A DNA stretch of 64,000 bases, taken from contig NZ_JALDYX010000001.1 of assembly GCF_024267675.1 (NCBI RefSeq), positions 124,001 through 188,000 on the forward strand, in the 5' to 3' direction. The notes under the pieces are model-generated. The model saw nothing but the letters and a program-made list of their open reading frames with translations, was not told the DNA's origin and did not search any database. Shown here piece by piece: positions 27,469 through 34,900 of this stretch. Source of the stretch: Marinobacterium sedimentorum. GTDB taxonomy: Bacteria > Pseudomonadota > Gammaproteobacteria > Pseudomonadales > Balneatricaceae. Made by a program: the position numbers and the translations under genes. Every line of letters begins with the position of its first letter. Position 1 is the first letter of the stretch.

Positions 27469-27520
27469 AAGTTGCACAGACAGTGAAGGAACGCTGGTAC
27501 AACCACAGGGAGGGCTGAGT
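27451..27520 (+). repeat. 70-bp leader repeat, copy 1
   Basis: This leader, from GCGGTAAAC to CTGAGT just before ATG, has a diverged 70-bp copy at 28096-28165. Both hold a GTACAACCACAG stretch about 20 bases before ATG. A third partial copy (TGGTACAACCACGGAGG) lies at 31578-31594. Confidence 0.65.
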
Positions 27521-28057
27521 ATGGAGCCGCAAGACAAAGAAAACAGATCCTGGGAGAACATCAAACCCGAGCCAATCGAAATTAGAAGCCACCAACAACG
27601 AAAATCCGTTTACAGCTCTGATTCATTACCAATTTGGGCCCAGGTAATGGGTGGAGTACTCGCGGCTGCTATCATAATTTTTATTTTCCGCGAAGTGTAC
27701 GATCGTTACCAACTATACCAGCTGCAAAAATTCCTAGAACAACAAACTCAAAGTTTCATACAACAAAGCAATTCAGCCGTAAAACAAGCAAACATCAATG
27801 CTGAGCGCATGCGCCAAAAAATGGAAATACAACGCCAACAAAGTAAAACTCAAAGATTAGAAGAAGAAAAAGCACGGCTGGCTGAGCAAAAAAAACAAGC
27901 ATTAGCCACAGCTAAGCGAAATAAACTAACATCCGATGACTGCCGATTTTGGACAGAAAATTACAAATCTTACCAAACAGAAAAGCACAAACAAAAAATG
28001 AATGAATACTGTACATTAAACAGAATAGAACGAGCTGTAATAAGCGCCAAATTTTAA
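27521..28057 (+). CDS. membrane-anchored coiled-coil protein, phage cargo (paralogue A)
   Basis: The 178-residue protein has a polar start, one membrane helix (VMGGVLAAAIIIFIFREVY, about residues 42-60), a long Gln/Glu/Lys/Arg-rich coiled coil (about 65-135) and a C-terminal CRFWTENYK...EYC motif. The next gene encodes a shorter paralogue with the same order of parts. The family is unknown to me. It lies directly downstream of the repressor, in the place where prophages keep genes expressed in the lysogen. Superinfection exclusion is one possible role. Confidence 0.6.
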   Translation: MEPQDKENRSWENIKPEPIEIRSHQQRKSVYSSDSLPIWAQVMGGVLAAAIIIFIFREVYDRYQLYQLQKFLEQQTQSFIQQSNSAVKQANINAERMRQKMEIQRQQSKTQRLEEEKARLAEQKKQALATAKRNKLTSDDCRFWTENYKSYQTEKHKQKMNEYCTLNRIERAVISAKF

Positions 28058-28095
28058 TGGTAAGTATCAAACTAACAAAATGAATAAGACTTAGG

Positions 28096-28165
28096 GCGGT
28101 AAACACACAATAAAATTTTCCAGGCGGCGAAGGAATTTCTAGTACAACCACAGTGAGTGCTAAGT
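28096..28165 (+). repeat. 70-bp leader repeat, copy 2
   Basis: Same length and same anchors (GCGGTAAAC, CGAAGGAA, TACAACCACAG, AGT-ATG) as copy 1, placed directly before the paralogous gene. The gene was therefore duplicated with its leader. Confidence 0.65.
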
Positions 28166-28528
28166 ATGGATATAAAACCTGATAATGATGAAATACGCCA
28201 CCGCACAAAATACCGCTCGAACTACAACAGCGATGCGCCACTTTGGGGACATATAACAGTTGGTATAGTGGTAGCAGTGCTACTAATCGTCATGACGAAG
28301 GAAATACTTCACCGCTACGATTTGTACATGGTATCCCGGACATTGGAAAACGCTACGAAAGCACTACAACATGAAGCCGCTGAACAACGAAAACAGCAAA
28401 CTGAACAAAGAATTGCTGAAAACCGTTACAAGCAGTACAACAGTCCACAATGTAAATTCTGGCGACATGATTATAAAAATAAAGGCACCATCAAAGGGCT
28501 AGATAAAATACGCGAATACTGCCCTTAA
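28166..28528 (+). CDS. membrane-anchored coiled-coil protein, phage cargo (paralogue B)
   Basis: The 120-residue protein repeats the plan of its neighbour: NSDAPLWGH before a membrane helix (ITVGIVVAVLLIVMTKEIL), a shorter charged coiled coil, and a C-terminal CKFWRHDYK...EYC. Shared positions include Tyr-x-SD...W before the helix, the HRYDLY/DRYQLY turn and the C(R/K)FW motif. It arose by tandem duplication and then shortened in the coiled coil. No function can be assigned from sequence. The 128 bases after it hold no gene. Confidence 0.6.
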   Translation: MDIKPDNDEIRHRTKYRSNYNSDAPLWGHITVGIVVAVLLIVMTKEILHRYDLYMVSRTLENATKALQHEAAEQRKQQTEQRIAENRYKQYNSPQCKFWRHDYKNKGTIKGLDKIREYCP

Positions 28529-28656
28529 AAACCACCTAAATAAAATAATTTTTGGATTCCAATAAAAGTATACATATTACCATCTATGAACTTTCCTTTC
28601 ATCCTACCATTAGCGTATTAGGCTTTCAGAATATCATAGAATATAAGAAACCATAC

Positions 28657-29187
28657 CTAATCCACAATTTTCAAAAAACCATTATAATGGTCGTTAGTTA
28701 TTATGAAGTAAGGTACACCTAAAGTCGAAAAGCACTTTTCAAAGTAAGCTAATGCATAATATTGACGCTTATCTAATTCCCCGATAGATACAATGGGCCT
28801 TTTTCTTTCATCATCTAGCAATCTATTTGAGAGCAAATCTTTAGCTTCTAAATATAAAAAGCAGGCCATATCCAACCTAAGCCGCTCAAAGACATTGATA
28901 TTTACATCAACCAATTTCTTTGGCGTCTCTATAACATTATGCAGCTCAATTATTATATTTTTTTCAGAGTTAAGCTGACGATATATCTCAAAACCACATT
29001 CAAGAACTCTCTGATTATTAGCAACAGAATCTTCTGTAAGCTCATCGAAAGCTATGGTGCCATTGTAATTCTTAAGTATCTCTGACGCCTTTACACATAC
29101 AAAGTCGCTTCTTGCATCACAAATTTTTTCTGCCAAAGAACTCTTCCCAACACCAGAAAGGCCAAAAACGCCTATTACCTTTCTCAC
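28657..29187 (-). CDS. P-loop kinase-like protein, phage cargo
   Basis: The 176-residue protein opens with VIGVFGLSGVGKSSLAEKI, a Walker A motif at residues 9-16. It continues with an Asp/Glu-rich middle and a DDERKRPI segment about residue 125 that could be a lid, as in small nucleotide kinases. AT-rich, unlike the host. Its ATG overlaps the ASCH gene's stop by four bases (ATGA), so the two are one unit. Substrate unknown; it could phosphorylate a nucleotide or a small molecule. Confidence 0.7.
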   Translation of the reverse strand: MRKVIGVFGLSGVGKSSLAEKICDARSDFVCVKASEILKNYNGTIAFDELTEDSVANNQRVLECGFEIYRQLNSEKNIIIELHNVIETPKKLVDVNINVFERLRLDMACFLYLEAKDLLSNRLLDDERKRPIVSIGELDKRQYYALAYFEKCFSTLGVPYFIITNDHYNGFLKIVD

Positions 29188-29600
29188 AGATACTCACCCA
29201 ATATCTTCTTAACGGTTGGCGATAAATAACAGTATGATTGCGGTGGATTAAAACCACTCGACCTCAAAATAGAAAGAGGAGCTCCATTTTTAAAATGAAC
29301 AATATCTCGCAACCAAACGGCAACACCCTCTTTATGACCTTCATAATAGCTATCAAAGTCCTTTTTAGCTATGCATGCATCATGTAAAAAACGATCACGA
29401 ATATCGCTAACCGCTAACCGTTCAACTTGACTAATTCTCGCAAAACCTGTAACTTCCTTGACGGGTGAAGAACTGTAAATATATACAATATTCCCAGGGA
29501 AGAACAACCGACCAACCCTCTTTCTTAACTCAATCTTTTTGGCCCCGCTAAATATCTTATCGGCATAAAAAGGTTTGATACTTAGAATAATTTCACTCAT
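29184..29600 (-). CDS. ASCH/PUA-like domain protein, phage cargo
   Basis: The 138-residue protein begins MSEIILSIKPFYADKIFSGA followed by KKIELRKR, the hallmark of ASCH domains (COG4933-like). ASCH folds bind RNA or modified nucleosides; some hydrolyse N4-acetylcytidine. It is the first gene of a two-gene AT-rich unit with a P-loop kinase. The pairing suggests a nucleotide- or RNA-directed activity. The gap to the next cargo gene, on the opposite strand, is 37 bases and must hold both start regions. Confidence 0.75.
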   Translation of the reverse strand: MSEIILSIKPFYADKIFSGAKKIELRKRVGRLFFPGNIVYIYSSSPVKEVTGFARISQVERLAVSDIRDRFLHDACIAKKDFDSYYEGHKEGVAVWLRDIVHFKNGAPLSILRSSGFNPPQSYCYLSPTVKKILGEYL

Positions 29601-29637
29601 TATCGAATAACCTTATCAAGACAAGGAGTAACCCGCG

Positions 29638-30846
29638 GTGGCAAGGAGCTTGGGATTTTGGCTGGAAAAGCCGCGTCCAGATGGGGACAATAATACCAAA
29701 GTTGAGCTGCATTTCAACTATTGGTCCTTAAATAATGGACTTACAAATTATATAGACATTGGCGTAAAGATATCAGAAGCCGGTCTATTTGATTCAATTA
29801 ACTTTTATTTGCCTTTCAACATCGACCAAATCGATTATAAACCTGACTTAGGAAAAAGGGTTTGTGAGAACCTTGTGCTTGTTTCCGCTATATTTAACTC
29901 GCCCGCCAAGCATGAGAGCCATACAGAAACAAAAGGAGTTTATGATTTCTCCTTCACCACCGACACCGAGAGTCCTCAGCTGAGATTCTTCACTCAAATT
30001 TTACTGGCATCTGACTCGCTAGGTGGCGTCACATTAGAAAGATCAAATCATGAAAACGAAAAAGGTTGCCTGTTAAAATTCCCACGAGACTTATTCGAAA
30101 TAGAAACAAAAGTCGACACAAAAACAAAGTTTGACAATTATTTCAGATTCCGAGTTATTTTGAAATCAGATGCGCATCGAAGTATATCTCAAATATACGA
30201 AGCAAAAGATTCCTTTATAACTAATCATTTCGAAAAAACAGAAATGGTTGACTTTAGGGTTAATGAAACCAGAAATTTACCTGAGAAAATTCGCGCTAAT
30301 CTAAATGACCACTCTCATTTATCTCGAATTCATTTCTTTTTAATAAGAGAAGCAAATTCTGAATACAAAATGTCTCATTCACAGTACAGTCGATGCAGAA
30401 TTCTTGAAGACGATCTATGGAATAAGTACTTAGAACAAGACGACTCTTCGAAGAAAAAGAAGAAACAAAGCCAGATGTTAATATATCACTGGAAAACTAA
30501 GGAAAAAGAGGAAGATATAGATCACTTTTCTGCTTTTGCGAAGTTTACCAGAAGAAATGTTACAAATTTGAATATTTTGGTCATACTAGTAGTGTTAGTT
30601 GCCCTAAGCATTTTCTCCGGGCTATTGACAAATTTAACTTGGAGTTCTATGCATAAAGAGGTAGAATCCTGCGAGCTTGCTGATGGTACACAAGAAGCCC
30701 CCTCTACGGGGGGTAATCTTGGCAGTTTAGACAGCACCCGAAGCAGCAGGGAGGGAGGTCCTCGGGGCACAGAGGACGGTCAATCCAAGGCACAAAGCGC
30801 AAATACGATGCTTGACAAACCTAAACACGGAGGTGAGCAACAATGA
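29638..30846 (+). CDS. large single-helix membrane protein, phage cargo, unknown
   Basis: The 402-residue protein has a GTG start preceded by AAGGAG. Residues 1-300 form a soluble, probably beta-rich domain with no motif I know. A Lys run (SKKKKKQ, about 271-277) precedes one membrane helix at 311-332 (LNILVILVVLVALSIFSGLL), and a 65-residue Gly/Ser/Glu-rich tail follows. The first 1 kb is AT-rich while the tail-coding part is GC-richer. The stop overlaps the ATG of the GNAT gene, so both act together. The shape, a sensor domain plus membrane anchor, is common among defence effectors, but that is inference. Confidence 0.65.
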   Translation: MARSLGFWLEKPRPDGDNNTKVELHFNYWSLNNGLTNYIDIGVKISEAGLFDSINFYLPFNIDQIDYKPDLGKRVCENLVLVSAIFNSPAKHESHTETKGVYDFSFTTDTESPQLRFFTQILLASDSLGGVTLERSNHENEKGCLLKFPRDLFEIETKVDTKTKFDNYFRFRVILKSDAHRSISQIYEAKDSFITNHFEKTEMVDFRVNETRNLPEKIRANLNDHSHLSRIHFFLIREANSEYKMSHSQYSRCRILEDDLWNKYLEQDDSSKKKKKQSQMLIYHWKTKEKEEDIDHFSAFAKFTRRNVTNLNILVILVVLVALSIFSGLLTNLTWSSMHKEVESCELADGTQEAPSTGGNLGSLDSTRSSREGGPRGTEDGQSKAQSANTMLDKPKHGGEQQ

Positions 30847-31310
30847 CTACTACTAACATACTCACCAAGACCAGCTTCTCACTTGAAGTCACTCAAGACA
30901 TCGGGTTCCCAGCACTTAGAGCGCTGCTGCAAGACGTAGCCCCGCTTTATCCATGTTTCGATGCTTGGCTAAACTTCACTTTCCGACGCAACATGCGGAT
31001 GGGAGAAAGAAGTGTCGTTATAGCTCACGATGGCAATCAGCTCATGGGGGCAGCGCTCCTAAAACTGCGTCGCGAGGAAAGTAAGATCTGTACTTTCTTT
31101 GTGAAGCCTGCCTATCGCGATATGAACATAGGTACCGAATTAATGGATGCAGCACTAGCCACGCTGGATCGGAATGATACTTTCATTACCGTTTCGGACG
31201 ATAGAAAATGTGAGCTAACGCCACTGTTAATGTCTAAGGGCTTCAGCGTCTCTCATTCAATTGATGGCCTGTACCGACCGAGTAGCACCGAGTACTTTTT
31301 CACACTCTAA
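30843..31310 (+). CDS. GNAT family acetyltransferase, phage cargo
   Basis: The 155-residue protein has the GNAT fold: beta strand ICTFFVKPAYRDMNIGTELM carries the acetyl-CoA pyrophosphate loop (R/Q-x-x-G-x-G/A type, here RDMNIG at 92-97). Its ATG overlaps the membrane-protein stop (ATGA). GNAT toxins of AtaT/TacT type have similar size, but their antitoxins are short ribbon-helix-helix proteins, and none is present. The acetyl acceptor is unknown. Confidence 0.75.
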   Translation: MTTTNILTKTSFSLEVTQDIGFPALRALLQDVAPLYPCFDAWLNFTFRRNMRMGERSVVIAHDGNQLMGAALLKLRREESKICTFFVKPAYRDMNIGTELMDAALATLDRNDTFITVSDDRKCELTPLLMSKGFSVSHSIDGLYRPSSTEYFFTL

Positions 31311-31664
31311 TCGCTACTTAATTAAAAAGAGGCGTTTTAACTACGCCTCTCACCCACCCTCTCATTTGTATTTCTCTATAAACGCCTCCCGTAACTTTAG
31401 CAATTAGTAACGTACTGTTAAGCTACTGACACTGAATGATTCGGGGTTGAAAACAGCCTAGAAGTAAACCCGTATCAACTCTTATCGGACTCAATAGTCC
31501 GAGACATGGCAGCCATAGAACATGAATGTGTCGCGCTCAGGGTGTCGCAAAAGTGTCGCAAACGTAGCGGTTTACAGTGGTACAACCACGGAGGCCAGCA
31601 GCGTGAAACCGTCTGAAATCAAGGCATTGCGGTACGTAGTGGTCTAACGATCACACGATGTTGA
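31311..31664. other. right-end noncoding region of the prophage
   Basis: No real gene is seen. A GAGGCGT/ACGCCTC hairpin follows the GNAT gene (31329-31349). GTGTCGC repeats at 31528, 31542 and 31553 mirror those near attL. A partial leader copy at 31578-31594 precedes GTG at 31603, which opens a 14-codon reading frame (stop 31645) that seems to be a remnant. Confidence 0.5.
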
Positions 31665-31695
31665 GGGTTCGAAACCCGCCACCTCCACCAAATGC
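31665..31695. repeat. attR of the prophage
   Basis: Exact 31-bp copy of 16891-16921. The base before it (A) and after it (A) differ from those at attL (C and C), which fixes the core limits. Confidence 0.95.
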
Positions 31696-31701
31696 AACGA
31701 G

Positions 31702-31731
31702 AAAGGGGTTACCGCAAGGTAGCCCCTTTTT
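31702..31731 (+). terminator. original ssrA terminator, displaced by the prophage
   Basis: AAAGGGGTTACC-GCAA-GGTAGCCCCTTT followed by TTCTTT lies just outside attR. Its distance from the CCA (about 11 bases) is right for the tmRNA terminator before integration. Confidence 0.8.
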
Positions 31732-31874
31732 CTTTGGGATTTTTATGGGTGCGAGACAGCGTTGCCGCCTGCGACAGCACCTCGAAGGACGAGGATCGTA
31801 GATCCAGGCAATTCCGCTCCCAGCAAGAACAAACAAGGCTTTCGAAACGAAGCCTTTTTTGTTGGCCCAATTTT

Positions 31875-31905
31875 TAAAAAGGCCCGGCGAGGGTCGCCGG
31901 GCCTT
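31875..31905 (-). terminator. terminator of gdhB
   Basis: AAGGCCCGGCGA/TCGCCGGGCCTT, a perfect 12-bp stem, is followed on the minus strand by TTTAAAAATT. It lies 14 bases after the gdhB stop. Confidence 0.85.
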
Positions 31906-31918
31906 GTGGTTATCGAAC

Positions 31919-34900
31919 TCAATCGGCGGGGTATAAGTCCCGTTGTGCCAGGCGTTTCAGTTCCTGCAGCAGCACACTGAGCTGGGTAAAACTGGGTGCC
32001 GGGCTTGCCTGCAGGGTTTCAAACATGGCCAGCACACTGGTGGCGCTGGCCTGCAGAGCCTTGAACCAGATACTTTCACCGCCGGGGCGCGTGGCGGACG
32101 CGGCGGCGAGCCATTTGCGGCCCAGCTCAGACACCAGAGCGTTCAGTTCGGTCCTGAGCGAAGCCCGGGCCTGGCGTTGCCAGCTATCACCTGCGGGCAG
32201 GCAGCGAATGCTATGACGCAGCCAGTGCAGTTGCAGCAGGTCTTCGAGCTGAAAGTAGGCCGTGCCGGCCATTTCCGGCCCGAGGTCGCTACCCGCCTCC
32301 ATTCGCGCGATATCAAGCCCGGCCAGCACCGCGGGCAGCTGTGCTACCCCCTCGGCCAGCGCCTGGGGGATGCCCTGTGCGATCAGTTCATCGGCCCTGG
32401 CCGCCAGGCGCTGTTTTGCCGCCGGTGTCTGCACCGCACGGCTGCACCGCTCGATGCCCGATTGCAAACGCGCCAGCGTGCCTTGCACGTCAGTCAGGGC
32501 CTCTTCGCTGTTAAGCAGCCAGCGACACGCCTGCTCCAGCTGTTCGCGGATTGCATCCAGCAAATCCCGCTGCAGCGCATAGGGCACATCGGCTCCCAAG
32601 GCATCAACTCCGGCCCACAGGGATTCTGCGCCCAGGAGTTCACGGGCAATGAGGTAGGCACAGAGCAGTTCGAGCGGCGTAGAGCGCAGTTCATCCTGCA
32701 GCAGTGTCGCAAAGGGCACGCCCATGCGATTCACCAGCTCGCCGGCATACCGGGTTGCGAGAATTTCGTGGCGCAACGGATGTTGCTGAATCAACTGCGG
32801 GTATTGCTGCGCCAGCCGTGTGGGGAAATAGGCTGCTAACCCTGCACCGAACCAGCTGTTGTCAGCCAGTTGCGCCGCCACCAGCTGGCCGGACAAGTGC
32901 AGCTTGCTGTAGGCCAGCAGTACGGCGAGCTCCGGCCGGGACAGCCCCTCCTGGCGCAGGCCGCGTTGTGCCAGTTCACTGGCATCGGGCAGGTGTTCAA
33001 GCGCAGGATCCAGGCCACCGTCAAGTTCCAGCGTGCGCATCAGCTGCACGTAGCTGTCCAGATCCCGGGCTGAGCTGCCCACCGCCTGGCTCAGCAACGC
33101 CGCCTGGCGGTAATTGTTATCCAGCACAGCCTGCGCGACCTCGGCATCGAGCTGCGCCAGCAAGTGGTTACGCTCTTCGAGCCTGAGCCCGGTGTCATGC
33201 ACCGCCTGATTCAACAGCACCTTGATGTTCACTTCGTGGTCCGAGCAATCGACGCCGCCGGCATTGTCGATGGCGTCGGTGTTGATCAGGCCGCCGGCAC
33301 GCGCATATTCGATGCGCCCGCGCTGCGTCAGCCCCAGGTTGCCACCCTCGGCCACAACCTTGCAGCGCAGATCCGTGCCATTGATGCGCACGGCATCGTT
33401 GGCCCGGTCCCCCACACTGACATCGGTTTCGCTGCTGGCCTTGACGTAAGTGCCGATGCCACCGTTCCAGAGCAGGTCCACCGGGGCCTTCAAGATATGG
33501 CGAATCAGCTGCGCCGGCGTGAGCATATCGGGTGCATCAGCGATGGCCAGCGCCTGGCGGATTTCAGGACTGATGCGGATCTGCTTGGCGCTGCGCTCGA
33601 ACAGGCCTCCGCCCGGCGAAATCAGCGCGGCCTGATAGTCGCTCCAGCTAGACCCCTGCAGCTCAAACAGACGCTTGCGCTCTATGAAGCTGGTTGCGGC
33701 ATCGGGCGCAGGATCAATAAAAATGTGCCTGTGATTGAAGGCGGCCACCAGACGAATGTGCCCGGATAGCAGCATGCCATTGCCAAACACATCCCCCGCC
33801 ATATCGCCGATGCCAACAACGCTAAAGTCCTCCCGCTGGCTATCGCGCCCCTGTTCACGGAACAGGCGCTTGACCGATTCCCAGGCGCCCCGGGCGGTAA
33901 TGCCCATTTTTTTGTGGTCATAACCGTTACCGCCGCCCGATGCAAAGGCATCGCCCAGCCAGAAGTCGTACTCTTGGGAGATGGCGTTGGCGATGTCGGA
34001 AAAGGTCGCGGTGCCCTTGTCCGCGGCAACCACCAGGTAGGGGTCATCATCGTCGTGGCGCACCAGCGCGCCCGGTGCAACCACCTCGCCGTCCACCAGG
34101 TTATCCGTTACGTCCAGCAGGGCACGAATAAAGGTCTGATAGCAGCCGATGGCCTCCTGCTGCATGGCAGCCGGATTATCCTGCCCCAGGCGCTTGCAGA
34201 AGAAGCCCCCCTTGGAGCCTTGCGGCACTATGACCGCATTCTTGACCATCTGGGCCTTGAGCAACCCCAGTACTTCGGTGCGGTAGTCCTCGCGCCGGTC
34301 AGACCAGCGCAGGCCACCACGGGCTACCTTGCCGCCGCGCAGGTGCACGCCTTCCACCCGGGGCGAATAAACGAAAATTTCGAACAACGGACAGGGCTTT
34401 GGCATTCCCGGGATACGGCCAGGGCTCAGCTTCAGAGACAGATAGTCCTTGTGCAGACCCTTGCTGTTGCGCTGGAAATAGTTGGTCCGCGTTATCGCCT
34501 GAATAACGGCCAGGAAGGCGCGCAGGATTCGATCCTCATCAAGACTCGGCACCGCATCCAGAGACTGCTGCAGTGCATCGCAGCTGTGCTGCAACGCCGC
34601 TTGCGAAACGCTTCCGGAATCATGGCTTGGATCGAAGCGGGCCTCGAAGAGCCCACTCAGCATGGCGGCTATATCACTGTTACGCGCCAGGGTATCCTGC
34701 AGATAGGACTGGGAAAATGGCAGCTTGATCTGCCCCAGGTAAGCGCCGATGGCGCGCAGCACCACCACCTGACGCCAGTCGAGCCCGGCGGCCGCGACCA
34801 GGCGATTGTAGCCGTCGTTCTCGGCCTGCTGGTGCCAGAGCGCTTCAAATGCGGCCTGAAAGCGCGCTTTCAGATCGGAGTTCTTTACATCAGAGCCGTT

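Larger units (their letters stand above)
16891..31695. mobile_element. integrated filamentous phage (Pf-like inovirus prophage) at ssrA
   Basis: The element is bounded by a 31-bp direct repeat and carries, in order from the left, integrase, rolling-circle initiator, Zot ATPase, minor coat protein, attachment protein, tiny membrane peptide, major coat protein, small membrane protein and ssDNA-binding protein. This is the same order as in Pf phages of Pseudomonas. An immunity region and about 4 kb of AT-rich cargo complete it. All core genes look intact. At about 14.8 kb it is larger than typical 10-12-kb Pf genomes. Remnants of another integrase and an IS200-like gene lie in the left end. Confidence 0.92.

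Noticed and set aside
30843..31310. GNAT gene as toxin of a classical AtaT/TacT toxin-antitoxin pair
   Set aside because: The partner is a 402-residue membrane protein, not a short ribbon-helix-helix antitoxin.
31329..31349. GAGGCGT/ACGCCTC hairpin as terminator of the GNAT gene
   Set aside because: On the plus strand it is not followed by T; the T-rich side faces the other strand, where no gene ends.
31640..31695. tRNA-like 3' end (T-arm and CCA) at the right prophage border
   Set aside because: It is the attR copy of the tmRNA end. No D-arm, anticodon arm or 5' acceptor strand precedes it.
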